From: Bacillus sp. JCM 19034
Lineage (GTDB): Bacteria; Bacillota; Bacilli; Bacillales; Bacillaceae_D
NCBI RefSeq assembly: GCF_001310635.1
Contig: NZ_BAXR01000001.1
Location: forward strand, 558,001-622,000
Length of the DNA stretch: 64,000 nucleotides
Direction: 5' to 3'
Below are positions 55,220-64,000 of the stretch, one piece after another (position 1 is the stretch's first letter; each line of letters opens with the position of its first letter). The position numbers and the translations under genes were made by a program. The notes under the pieces were generated by a model. That model had not been told where the DNA came from. It saw nothing but the letters and a program-made list of their open reading frames with translations, and made no database searches.

Positions 55220-55812
55220 GAACGTCGCCTCTTTGTAAGAAGCACGATCACAATGATCGCCACTAGTACAGCTAGACCAATGAATAGGATCGCAAAGTTT
55301 CCATCCTCTTTTGATTCACCAACTTCGTCTTCTTCAAACAGTTCTTCTGTGATTTCTTCTTGTTCAATGACCCCTTCATTCTCTTGATCCGCTTCCTCTT
55401 CAATTGCTTGATTTGGAACCTCTTCAATGGTTTCTTCCACTATTTCTACTTCTTCTTCAGTTTCAGCTACATGAAAGGATAATATGCCCTCAGTCGTATG
55501 TGTATCTTCACCTAGTGCCTGCCATTGAACTTCGTAACTGCCTGGCGGTAATGCTTCGTCAAAATAAATCGTTAAAACTGGACTATTTACTTCAACCCTT
55601 CCATCAATTTCGCCTTGCTCACCAATGACAGTTGCTGTACTAACATTTTCAATACCTGCATTAAATGTTAAATTAATTTCTTCAACAACATCAACTTCTG
55701 CACCATCCTCAGGTACAGATTCGGATACATACGAATGTCCAAAAACCATTAACGGCGACATTAAGACAAAAGCAAAACCAAGTATAACTAAACAAAATAA
55801 CCTTATTTTCAA
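55216..55812 (-). CDS. CopC-domain copper-binding protein
   Basis: 198 residues. Signal peptide ending near VFGHSYVSESVPEDGAEV (His right after the cleavage site, the likely Cu ligand), a CopC beta-barrel (about 25-115, ALGEDTHTTEGILSFHV), a long Glu-rich linker, and a C-terminal membrane anchor FAILFIGLAVLVAIIVIVLL followed by KRRRS. TTG start with GGGAGA upstream. Cotranslated with the CopD gene. Confidence 0.87.
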   Translation of the reverse strand: MKIRLFCLVILGFAFVLMSPLMVFGHSYVSESVPEDGAEVDVVEEINLTFNAGIENVSTATVIGEQGEIDGRVEVNSPVLTIYFDEALPPGSYEVQWQALGEDTHTTEGILSFHVAETEEEVEIVEETIEEVPNQAIEEEADQENEGVIEQEEITEELFEEDEVGESKEDGNFAILFIGLAVLVAIIVIVLLTKRRRS

Positions 55813-55945
55813 TTTCTAATTCTCCCTTCCCATTTTGTATAATCAATATGGATTTTTTAAACTTTCCGTCACAATTATTTTTTCTCAAAGACAAAACGTT
55901 ATAAACATGAGAGAATAGATACGTTATGTTTTCGAAAGGATTGAA

Positions 55946-56581
55946 ATGTTCATGAAAAAGCTAATCGTATTACTCGCATACATCATAATAGGAATATTTA
56001 TATATCGATATGGAGAATCACTTTTACAATGGATTCGCTCTGGTGGGACCGATTATATTTTGGCAACTGCCATTCTCGCAACATTATTTTCTTTATTCCC
56101 GATTATCCATATCCCTCGTCGGCGGTGTCCTTGGTGCAGCTTATGGTCCAGTACTAGGAAGTTTAATTACATGGACAGGCTCTTCTCTAGCCTCCATTAT
56201 CATGTTTAGCTTCGTACGTTATGGCTATCGAGATCTTGGGGAAAAGTGCTCTATCGCTATGAACATTTAGCAAGAATAACGACTTTATTTGAACGGAATG
56301 CATTTATGACGATCTTCATTACACGTTTGATCCCAATCATTCCTTCCATTATCGTTAACATTTATTCTTCATTAAGTAAAGTTTCGTTTTTACAGTACAC
56401 AATCGCTTCCTCATTAGGAAAAATGCCATCAATGATTTTATTCGCCGTTGTCGGAAACTCCATCGTAAACGAGCCAAGAGATTTATTGCATATCATGCTC
56501 TTTTACGGAGCTTTTTTAGCGTTTGTTTATTTCTTTTTCCGTTTATATAAATACACAAGCAGAAAAAAGCTCTCTGCCTGA
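55946..56581 (+). CDS. TVP38/TMEM64 (DedA-like) membrane protein, two frameshifts
   Basis: About 212 residues. Frame one has the first membrane segment MKKLIVLLAYIIIGIFIY and LFSLFPII. After a shift near 56112 it continues SLVGGVLGAAYGPVLGSLI, and after another near 56243 YRYEHLARITTLFERNAFM and FITRLIPIIPSIIVNIYSSLS. All match the VTT domain of TVP38/TMEM64. The second break lacks one A; the first needs two bases added or one removed. Such proteins may be lipid scramblases. Convergent with the VanZ gene. Confidence 0.75.
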
Positions 56582-56582
56582 G

Positions 56583-57038
56583 CTAATTGACATAAATAAT
56601 GACACGCTTTCTAACGAAATACAATACGGAAAACAAATAATATCCGATTAGCGTACCAGACGTATTTAATAAAACATCATCAATATTTGCTACACGATAT
56701 GTAAATAAAAATTGACAAATTTCAATACAACATGATGTCATAAAACCAAATAGAATGACTATAGCACTATGGCGTAATTTAGGGAAAATGGCAGCTAATA
56801 AAATCCCAAATGGGATAAAAAGGATAATATTCCCTATTAATATTCGAATCGGATCCATTATTGTCGGACTAAACATTGAAATTCGATAAATACTGCGAAA
56901 CGGAATCAAATTGTAATTTCTCCCCCCTGGCCCTTCTGGCCCAAGTGAAGCACCATAATTCCATGCAAATAACGTAATATAAACTAAACCCATCATGTAA
57001 ATAATAAATAGTAATGTTAATATGTGACGCCGTTTCAA
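56583..57038 (-). CDS. VanZ-family membrane protein
   Basis: About 151 residues from TTG 57038 (GGGAGGGGAG site upstream; ATG 57086 lacks one). Four to five membrane segments, with the VanZ block NLIPFRSIYR, GNIILFIPFGILL and FTSCCIEICQFLFTYRVANIDDVLLN-type sequence near the C-terminus. VanZ proteins are linked to low-level teicoplanin resistance and envelope changes, but most homologues have no known role. One base separates its stop from the convergent TVP38 gene. Confidence 0.8.
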   Translation of the reverse strand: MKRRHILTLLFIIYMMGLVYITLFAWNYGASLGPEGPGGRNYNLIPFRSIYRISMFSPTIMDPIRILIGNIILFIPFGILLAAIFPKLRHSAIVILFGFMTSCCIEICQFLFTYRVANIDDVLLNTSGTLIGYYLFSVLYFVRKRVIIYVN

Positions 57039-57227
57039 CCTAGTTTCTCCCCTCCCATTACTCGTCCTATTAGTTGTTTTATGCATTGACGAGCTAATAA
57101 AGACGCATCAAATTAACATTTTATCATATCGAAGAAATTTTAGCAGATCTTTTGAAGAATGTGTGAAATGAAAAGGATTTGTAATGAATTGGAGTATTTA
57201 ATGTAAGTTAAGAGGCTGTATTAGGTA

Positions 57228-57253
57228 GGTAATCCAATATTCAATGGATTACC
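57228..57253. repeat. Inverted repeat before sspN stop
   Basis: GGTAATCCA/TGGATTACC stem, 9 bp, 8-base loop. Lies just after the sspN stop on the minus strand; a terminator without a clear T run. Confidence 0.45.
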
Positions 57254-57265
57254 CCTATATAACTG

Positions 57266-57412
57266 TTATCCTTTAGGTGGGATATAATGAGGCTGTTTTG
57301 AACTTTTCGTATTCATTTTCTTCCCATTGTTGGAGTTGGATTTAACAGGCTGAGTACCTAAATGGTCAGGACGAAATTGTGCAAAATTTGATTTTGTACT
57401 TCTCGTTTTCAT
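57266..57412 (-). CDS. sspN: Small acid-soluble spore protein N
   Basis: 48 residues. MKTRSTKSNFAQFRPDHLGT then QPVKSNSNNGKKMNTKSSKQP and HYIPPKG, matching SspN: FxPxHxGTQ followed by an NGKKM block. The perfect ribosome site AAGGAGGGG precedes the ATG. Expected to be made in the forespore and packed in the core; role minor and unknown. Confidence 0.88.
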   Translation of the reverse strand: MKTRSTKSNFAQFRPDHLGTQPVKSNSNNGKKMNTKSSKQPHYIPPKG

Positions 57413-57464
57413 GTAACCCCTCCTTACCTTTAGTATTTCAAACCGGTTTACGTCTATCCAACCA

Positions 57465-57599
57465 TTAATTTACCAAATCCCTTACAGCTCTTATTTCTTC
57501 CCAACGATATTCATGAATGAAGATAGTGATTGTTTCTTCCTTTGTTTCATAAGACCATTTGGAAGCAGTAACGTCGCATTTATACTTTAATCTGGTATT
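57465..57599 (-). other. Possible coding remnant behind the DUF421 gene
   Basis: A minus-strand frame without a start codon reads KNTRLKYKCDVTASKWSYE then TKEETITIFIHEYRWEEI and RAVRDLVN to a stop at 57465. Protein-like composition, but it lies in the +1 frame at the end of the DUF421 gene. It may be a small gene with a lost start or a frameshifted extension. Not recognised. Confidence 0.3.
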
Positions 57600-58299
57600 T
57601 TTTTCGGACTAATGTATGTTTGCCCCGCTTCATCAATTGTCATGACAAAAATCTCTTTAGTATTTGCATAGCCTTGTCTGTGAATTTCATCATGTAACCA
57701 GTTAATCGTTCCGTACTTTTTTACATTAGCTTCAATAATTCTACCATCTTCAATTAGAACTGAAGAATAACCTTTTGACACTTTACTTTCATTCATATCA
57801 CGTAACGTGACACTTTCATAGTTCGACTTTTTTATAATGCTTATTTGTCCATTCATTTCTAATATCGCATAATCAATTTCAGTTAAATCACTTGCACTTT
57901 TCAAGCGTAAATCCATCATAAAAGCTTCAAGTGTAATTTTCGCTTTTCTTAATTGTTCATATAAAATAACACCGTGCCTCATTAATATAATGGTTCATCT
58001 TCAATAATTCTTCTGAATCTTGGTGCCTTTAACGCAAAATAGGAAAGACCTAGATGTAGGGCTGCTATCGTTGCTGCGGCTCCGACAGGGCCAGCTAAAG
58101 GTAATGAACCATCCGTGAGTGGTTCTCCTAAGATGTCCCCAATTACGACACCAAATATAAAATCAAGTGCATCAATTGAACTCATAGAACGTTGACCTAG
58201 CACTTTAACAATGAGAAATATATATGAATAGACGACAATTGCCCGTATGACAAACCCCCACACAGGCAATGCTTCGCCACCTGTCCAAAATTCGAACAA
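57587..58299 (-). CDS. DUF421 (YetF-like) membrane protein, frameshifted near 57987
   Basis: About 237 residues when joined. TTG 58299 with CGGAGG upstream. N-terminal part has three membrane segments (FVIRAIVVYSYIFLIVKVLG, then SSIDALDFIFGVVIGDI) and ends RFRRIIEDEPL. The next frame, one missing A later, continues with LMRHGVILYEQLRKAKITLEA and a soluble domain to KKIPD. Typical YetF/DUF421 architecture. Members of this family affect spore germination or envelope; role here unproven. Confidence 0.82.
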
Positions 58300-58320
58300 T
58301 GAATTATCCTCCGTTACTCG

Positions 58321-58461
58321 CTATTTTTGTTCACTATTCATCTTTTCTGCTTCACCCTCGGCATAAGATGCAAATTTATTTTCTGGATGATTTTCTTTTC
58401 CATATTTTTTTGCATTTTTATTACGCTCGGCATTTGCGTTTCCTTTTTTTTGTCTTCCCAT
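58321..58461 (-). CDS. Small hydrophilic protein, possible minor spore protein
   Basis: 46 residues: MGRQKKGNANAERNKNAKKY then GKENHPENKFASYAEGEAEK and MNSEQK. Ribosome site AAAGGAGTGG before ATG 58461. Composition (Asn/Lys/Glu, no hydrophobic core) is like minor acid-soluble spore proteins such as SspK or SspL, but I cannot assign it. Lies 22 bp upstream of the DUF421 gene. Confidence 0.55.
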   Translation of the reverse strand: MGRQKKGNANAERNKNAKKYGKENHPENKFASYAEGEAEKMNSEQK

Positions 58462-58574
58462 TATAACCACTCCTTTTCTTGATAACGTTAGTTTGTACAT
58501 TGTATTAGTCATTCATGCAAATTTATCATGATCGTTAAATAAGTGCGTGTTTCTAAAATTACTCAAAAAAATGC

Positions 58575-58601
58575 CACAAAGACATTTAAAAAGTCTTTGT
58601 G
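58575..58601 (-). terminator. Rho-independent terminator of citB
   Basis: CACAAAGAC/GTCTTTGTG stem with a T/A-rich loop, then GCATTTTTTTG on the minus strand. Confidence 0.75.
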
Positions 58602-58617
58602 ACACTTTTTTATTGAA

Positions 58618-61341
58618 TTAAGCTTTTGCTTGTGCAAGCTTATTACGTAAAACCATTTGTAAGATACCACCATGACGATAGTAATCCATTTCAACTTCAC
58701 TATCGAAGCGAACAACCACTTCAAATTCAGTCGTTGTACCGTCTTTAGCTGTTGCAACAACTTTAACAACTTCACGAGGTTTTACATCATTTGTAATTTT
58801 AACATCAAATGCTTCTTCACCAGTTAATCCTAAAGTATCAGCACTTTCACCTTCCTTGAACTGTAAAGGTAATACACCCATAAGTACAAGGTTACTGCGG
58901 TGAATACGCTCATAGCTTTCAGCAATAACTGTTTTAATACCAAGTAGATTTGTTCCTTTAGCTGCCCAATCACGAGAGCTACCCATTCCGTAATCTTTCC
59001 CAGCTAAAATGGCAAGTCCAGTTTGATCTTCTTTATATTTCATGCTGCATCATAGATCGCCATTACTTCACCAGTTGGCCAGTAAGTTGTATAACCGCCT
59101 TCTGTACCAGGAGCAATTTGGTTACGGATACGGATGTTAGCAAATGTACCTCTCATCATAACATCGTGGTTACCACGTCTTGAACCATATGAGTTGAAAT
59201 TCTCTTGGCTCTACGCCTTTTGAAATCAAATACTTACCTGCAGGTGTATCTTTACCAATCGCACCAGCTGGTGAAATATGGTCTGTTGTAACCGTATCTC
59301 CAAATTTACCAATGACACGTAGTGAGGACAATGGTTTAATATCCTCAGGTTCTGGAGAAAGATCTTCAAAGAACGGTGGGTTAGCAATATAAGTAGAGTC
59401 ATCATTCCACTTATAAAGAGCCTCATCAGTCGTTTGAATCTTATTCCAGCTTTCATTGCTATCAAATACGTCTTTGTATTCACGATGGAATAATTCTGGA
59501 GTAACCGTTTCTTTAACAACTTTCGAAATTTCTTCAGCAGAAGGCCAAATGTCATCAAAGAAAACATCATTGCCTTCTAGGTCTTTTCCTAGTGAATCAT
59601 TGCGGAGATCGATATCAACCGTTCCTGCTAAAGCATATGCCACAACGAGTGGAGGTGAAGCTAAATAGTTCGCTTTAACTAACGGATGAATACGTCCTTC
59701 AAAGTTACGGTTACCTGAAAGAACAGAAGTTACCGTTAGGTCGTTTGCAGCTATAGCTTCTTCGATCTCGTCTGCAAGTGGACCAGAGTTTCCGATACAT
59801 GTCGTACAGCCGTAGCCGACAATATTAAATCCTAGCTTCTCCATATATGGAAGCAGGCCAGAATCCGTTAAGTATCCTGTAACAACCTTTGAACCAGGTG
59901 CTAGTGATGTTTTGACGAAATCAGGAACTTGTAAACCTTTTTCAACTGCTTTCTTAGCAACTAAACCTGCACCAATTAACACATAAGGATTTGATGTGTT
60001 CGTACAGCTAGTAATCGCTGCGATCGCAATAGAACCTGTTGTCATCGTCGTTGTACGACCATCGTTAAGTTTCACTTCGACTTCTTTATCAAATTCTGCT
60101 TCCGTTAAACCAAGTCCTTGTGTACCTTGTGGTGCAACAACTGCATTACGGAATGACGATTGCATGTCATTTAATTCGATTAAATCTTGCGGACGCTTCG
60201 GACCAGAAAGATTTGCTTCGATTGTACTTAACTCAATTTCAACAATATCCGTATAGCGAGGATCAGCTGTTTCACCAGGTACGTAGAACAAACCATTCGC
60301 TTTACAATATTCTTCAACAAGCTTAATTTGCTCTTCAGAACGTCCAGTTAAACGCATGTAGTTTAATGCTTCTTCATCTACTGGGAAGAAACCACATGTC
60401 GCACCGTATTCAGGAGCCATATTTGAAATCGTCGCACGGTCAGCAAGCGGCATAACAGCAAGACCTGGGCCGAAGAATTCAACAAACTTACCAACTACCT
60501 TCTTCTCACGTAGTACTTGTGTCACTTTTAACGCAACATCTGTAGCTGTCGTTCCGCTTGGAAGCGTACCATTAAATTTCACACCGATTACTTCAGGTAC
60601 TGGGAAATAAGAAGGTTGACCAAGCATTCCTGCTTCAGCCTCAATACCACCAACACCCCAGCCAAGTACGCCGATACCGTTAATCATTGTAGTGTGAGAG
60701 TCAGTACCAACTAAAGTATCTGGAAAGGCAACTGTCTCACCGTCCTCTTCGACAGAGTGAACGACATTTGCTAAATACTCTAAGTTTACTTGATGGACGA
60801 TACCTGTTGCTGGTGGAACCGCACGATAGTTATCAAATGCTTTTTTCGCCCAACTCAAAAATTCGTAACGCTCTTGGTTACGCTTGAATTCAAGGAACAT
60901 ATTGTGTTCTAATGAATCATCTGTTCCTGCTTTATCAACTTGAACAGAGTGATCAATTACTAGATCAACCGGGATTTCTGGGTTAATTTGATCAGGATTT
61001 CCGCCCAAATCAGCCATTGCTTTTCTCAAAGAAGCTAAGTCAACAACAGCAGGAACCCCTGTGAAATCTTGAAGAATAACTCGTGATGGTTTAAAAGGTA
61101 CATCAATATCCTTTAACTTGTCAGTACCCCAATTAGCGAGATTTTCTACATGCTCTTTTTTGATTACGTATCCATCGTATTGGCGAAGGACTGATTCGAG
61201 CAAAACTCTAATTGAATATGGAAGACTTGAAACGTTTCCAACACCAGCATCTTCTAATGCTTTCAAAGAGTAATAGTTAATTGTTTTTCCATCCACAGAA
61301 AAGGATGAACGTGCGTTAAATACATCTTTACTTTGCGACAT
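58618..61341 (-). CDS. citB: Aconitate hydratase, two frameshifts
   Basis: About 908 residues, as in B. subtilis CitB. Starts [20 protein letters not shown]. The iron-sulfur Cys are visible in [11 protein letters not shown] and [13 protein letters not shown], and substrate-binding SRDW lies in [12 protein letters not shown] in the C-terminal part. The frame is lost near 59195 (about two missing bases; family sequence [19 protein letters not shown] follows) and near 59043 (one missing base). Interconverts citrate and isocitrate; Gram-positive CitB is also an RNA-binding regulator. A sequencing error is much more likely than loss. Divergent from sspO. Confidence 0.92.
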
Positions 61342-61659
61342 ATGTATGCCCCTCCTTTACAAAACTATCATACATCAACTTTTTTCTATTGTCTAAATAT
61401 GTGGTCTACAAGTAAATGAAGCGCTTTAATCACTAACTTGTAAATAGCCCTATTTAAGAATATCAAAAGTTGTCAAAAGAATAAACGTCTTTTTCTATTT
61501 TTCTTGATATTGGTGAATCTTTTCATTCCCCTTACGTAGTATAGCACGTATGCTTACTATTACTCAAAATACTAAAGTTATGACAGAACACTCGCTAAAA
61601 TCTGGTTAAGTGAATAGTTCCGATCATTGGACAAACAATACATATTGGAGGTGTTATCA
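61342..61659. other. Divergent promoter region between citB and sspO
   Basis: 318 bp, A/T-rich, no gene. It must hold the citB promoter (minus) and the sspO promoter (plus). I see no convincing CcpC box or forespore promoter, only general A/T-rich candidates. Confidence 0.4.
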
Positions 61660-61851
61660 ATGGTCAAAAAGAAATCAAATCATCAAGTCACAAACATGAC
61701 AGACAAAAATGCCAAAGGCAAAGATGCCGGTATAAATAGTTTCTATATGGAAGAAGCAAGCGGGGAACCTTTAACAGAAATGCAAAGACAAAATAATAAG
61801 AAAACGAAAGAAACGACAATAAAAGGAGTTAACAGCGATGACAGAGCATAA
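61660..61851 (+). CDS. sspO: Small acid-soluble spore protein O
   Basis: 63 residues from ATG 61660 (GGAGGTG upstream). [20 protein letters not shown] then [20 protein letters not shown] and [16 protein letters not shown]: the classic SspO pattern with EPLTExQRQNNKK. Some 15 residues longer at the C-terminus than B. subtilis SspO. The last 14 bases overlap sspP. As in B. subtilis it lies beside citB. Confidence 0.93.
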   Translation: MVKKKSNHQVTNMTDKNAKGKDAGINSFYMEEASGEPLTEMQRQNNKKTKETTIKGVNSDDRA

Positions 61852-62014
61852 TACGTACGCAGATCAAAGAAGAAATGCCCAAAAAAATCACCACTCAAAC
61901 AGCCAACCAGCTCCATTAAGTGGCTCAAAAAAAGTAAAAAAACGTAACCATACACATCAAGCACACGCAGGAAGAATTAGTAATCATCTTACAAGCCCCT
62001 ATCATCCATTTTAG
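61838..62014 (+). CDS. sspP: Small acid-soluble spore protein P
   Basis: 58 residues from ATG 61838 (AAAGGAG upstream), overlapping the sspO end by 14 bases. [20 protein letters not shown] then [20 protein letters not shown], matching SspP: PxPLxGSKKVKxRNHTRQ-type. Forespore protein of unknown precise role, cotranscribed with sspO. Confidence 0.92.
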   Translation: MTEHNTYADQRRNAQKNHHSNSQPAPLSGSKKVKKRNHTHQAHAGRISNHLTSPYHPF

Positions 62015-62019
62015 GGGCT
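61994..62019 (+). terminator. Terminator of sspO-sspP
   Basis: AGCCCCT/AGGGGCT stem around an 11-base loop. It overlaps the sspP stop; a weak T run follows. Confidence 0.55.
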
Positions 62020-62026
62020 AATTTAT

Positions 62027-62518
62027 TCATTCAGTAGCGGATCTGTTTCTCCGTTCTTCACGACGTTGCTGTCGTAATAAGTGACGCTTCTTTGCCCCGT
62101 TATATTGCCATTTTTCTTCGTCTGATACACAAATAACCGGGGGAACTTCGGTTGGCTTTCCCGATTCATCTAATGCAACAAACGTTAAATAAGAGGTAGC
62201 GGTTAACCGCCTTTCACCTGTCAATAAATTCTCAGCCTCAACTTTTACATACACCTCCATTGAGGTTTTATGTGTAAACGTAACGAAGCTTTCTAAACAA
62301 ATCGCTTCTCCTGCCTGTATTGGAGCAATAAAATCTAAGCTATCGCTTGATGCCGTAACGACCATTGAACGAGCATGCCTCATCGCACTTATGCAAGCCA
62401 CTTTATCAATGTATGCCATTACGTTCCCTCCAAAAATCGAGCCTAAAAAGTTTGTATCTGGAGGCAAAACAAGATCGGTCATTACTGCCTTCGATTCTGA
62501 AGCTTTCTTCCCTTCCAT
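62027..62518 (-). CDS. Acyl-CoA thioesterase (YkhA-like)
   Basis: 163 residues, hot-dog fold. Start ATG 62518 with AGGTAGGGGATCAT upstream. LPPDTNFLGSIFGGNVMAYIDKV is the YkhA/ACOT-type catalytic block (Asn and Asp), then the middle ENLLTGERRLTATSYLTFVAL. Hydrolyses fatty acyl-CoA. Its upstream in-frame region overlaps the selA stop, so the two genes are probably cotranscribed, perhaps by chance. Confidence 0.85.
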   Translation of the reverse strand: MEGKKASESKAVMTDLVLPPDTNFLGSIFGGNVMAYIDKVACISAMRHARSMVVTASSDSLDFIAPIQAGEAICLESFVTFTHKTSMEVYVKVEAENLLTGERRLTATSYLTFVALDESGKPTEVPPVICVSDEEKWQYNGAKKRHLLRQQRREERRNRSATE

Positions 62519-62535
62519 ATGATCCCCTACCTTTA

Positions 62536-63914
62536 TCATTTAAGTACATCAATTAGTCGACTAGCTAACAAGTCATACTCATTTTCTTCTATCGTCCGAA
62601 AATCAAACATAAGTGTACCATCCTGTATTCGACTTATAACAGCTGGTGACCCAGTACGCAATCGGGTATGAAGTAGTGTCGATTTATGAGAATGCCTAGT
62701 TAAAGCGAGTAAATACGTATCAAGTTTAACTTCCGGCATCGTTCCGCCGCCAACTTGTGATGTGCCACTTAGTAATTCAAATTGATAATGACCCTCTATA
62801 AGGGGTATAAATCGCTGTATTTTTTCGTAGATTTCTGCTTTTGTTTGCAAAATCGCACGTAATGTTGGGAGCTCCTTTTTCGCCTGATCTTTATCTTGAT
62901 ACGCGATAAGCGTTGCCTCAAGTGCAGCTAATGTCATTTTATCAACTCTTAGTACACGGGCAAGCTGGTCTTTTTTAGCATATCAATAAGCTGCTTTTTC
63001 CCAGCAATTAACCCTACTTGTGGACCACCTAGTAATTTATCGCCACTAAAGCTAACAAGATCCGCATGCTTTAACGCTGCTGCAATTGTCGGTTCAGCAC
63101 CAATTCCATCTTGACGAAAATCGTATAAAGCACCACTGCCTAAATCTTCATAGAAGATAAGGCCCCTATCTTCGGAAATCTGCTTTAATTCATTTGGTGG
63201 GACTTCTTGCGTAAAACCAATCACCTTAAAATTACTCGTATGAACCTTCATAATCATTGCCGTTTGCTCTGTTATCGCTTCGTCGTAATCCTTGCGATGA
63301 GTTTTATTCGTTGTACCTACTTCAACAAGCTTCGCTCCACTTTCAGCCATGATCGATGACACTCGAAAGGAACCACCAATCTCTACAAGCTCACCTCTTG
63401 AAACGATCACTTCACGATCCTTTGCAAGAGATTTTAAAATGAAATAAACAGCTGCTGCATTGTTATTAACGACCATCGCTGCCTCAGCACCAGTTACTGC
63501 TTTTAATACCCCTTCAATGACATCATGACGGGAACCACGCTTACCTTTTTGTAAATCGTATTCTAAATTTGAATAATTTATCGCTACATCGCGAACATTT
63601 TGCATCGCTTTTTCACTTAGTCGTGCACGACCTAAGTTAGTATGTAACACTGTGCCAGTCCCATTAATAACCGTTTGTAATCGTTGTAAGGAATGCTCAC
63701 TGAGACGCTCTGATAAAATGGAAAAGATCTCGTCTGTTATATGTAGCTGTTGGTCATCTATTTGACTATTTACTAGCTGATCTCGTAATTCAGCAACCGC
63801 CTCTTGTAAGCATTCCGTTGCTCTTTGTTTCGACATGCCTTCTAATAGCTGACTAAATCGCTTGTCCTGTTGTAGTTCATGAATGGCTGGTATTTGCCTT
63901 AATAAATGATTCAT
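62536..63914 (-). CDS. selA: L-seryl-tRNA(Sec) selenium transferase, frameshifted in a homopolymer
   Basis: About 459 residues. Converts seryl-tRNA(Sec) to selenocysteyl-tRNA(Sec) using selenophosphate. Motifs: INGTGTVLHTNLGRA (about 86), NNNAAAVYFIL, the PLP-binding block SFSGDKLLGGPQVGLI with Lys in SGDK, and the C-terminal part MTLAALEATLIAY and PAVISRIQDG. The frame breaks in the six-T run 62971-62976, where a seventh base joins LKK to DQLARVLRVDKM. Gene for the SelA step is direct evidence that this organism decodes UGA as selenocysteine, matching the two HesB-like genes. Its neighbours selB, selC and selD are not in the window. Confidence 0.92.
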
Positions 63915-63946
63915 TTCATCACCTTTTTAAATAATAGTAGAGAATT

Positions 63947-63986
63947 AGCACCTTCCGAAGAATAATTATTCTTTCAAGAAGGAGCT
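63947..63986. promoter_or_regulatory. Hairpin upstream of selA
   Basis: A 16-base palindrome AAGAATAATTATTCTT lies inside outer arms AGCACCTTC/GAAGGAGCT (one mismatch). It is 33 bases before the selA start. It could be a terminator of the previous gene or a leader hairpin acting on selA. Confidence 0.4.
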
Positions 63987-64000
63987 AAGAATAACGGGGT

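Noticed and set aside
59170..59210. Premature end of aconitase considered as real truncation
   Set aside because: The missing C-terminal half follows in another frame with all family motifs, and the total length matches CitB.
63940..64000. Possible tRNA-Sec (selC) near selA
   Set aside because: The palindrome here does not form a cloverleaf and has no T-loop GTTC sequence; it is only a hairpin.
1..64000. CRISPR array, prophage or rRNA/tRNA genes
   Set aside because: No regularly spaced direct repeats, phage structural genes or conserved RNA-gene signatures were seen.

Overview
The window looks like chromosome of a low-GC, endospore-forming Bacillaceae. It carries genes for minor acid-soluble spore proteins (SspN, SspO, SspP, Tlp), spore coat-like and coat-glycan genes, and a B. 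subtilis-like set around citB, tlp, yneP, yneQ, nadE, metA and ykuI. The species cannot be named from sequence alone.

Layout. 1-5400: a phosphonate-type ABC importer operon (phnD-phnC-phnE-phnE) followed by a protein phosphatase, then an IS3-family remnant and a divergent GntR regulator. 5400-12000: decayed DNA and assorted metabolic or stress genes. 11859-26440: a broken permease, then a large spore-surface glycan locus with four CgeB-like glycosyltransferases, five PAPS-type sulfotransferases, a coat-like protein, and a rhamnose operon in the spsI-J-K-L (rmlA-B-D-C) order. 26893-30326: small coiled-coil and coat-like genes, one with a good sigma-K-like promoter. 30439-40875: envelope, two-component and signalling genes (LCP ligase, polysaccharide deacetylase, kinase/regulator pair, esterase, MsrA, CheV, a SurA-like lipoprotein). 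41117-49050: two HesB/IscA-like genes with in-frame UGA, a dipeptidase, Hsp20, YppG, MFS, YkuI, metA and an RNase H. 49073-53372: the nadE-yneQ-tlp-yneP-AAA ATPase operon. 53624-58461: CopC/CopD, TVP38, VanZ, SspN and DUF421. 58618-63914: citB, sspO-sspP, an acyl-CoA thioesterase and selA.

Two themes stand out. (1) Selenocysteine: two complete small HesB-like genes each have a single in-frame TGA, at codon 33 in both, where a cysteine-containing relative 3-5 kb away has its conserved Cys. The selenocysteine synthase gene selA lies in the same window. These are very likely selenoproteins that an automatic annotation would miss. (2) Sulfated spore glycan: sulfotransferases interleaved with CgeB-type glycosyltransferases next to a spore rhamnose operon and coat-like genes suggest a sulfated polysaccharide on the spore surface.

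Caveat. At least 17 genes, including citB, nadE and selA, are broken by one- or two-base shifts, mostly a missing base and often in a homopolymer. I treat these as probable uncorrected sequencing errors and report each gene over its full span with the approximate shift position.
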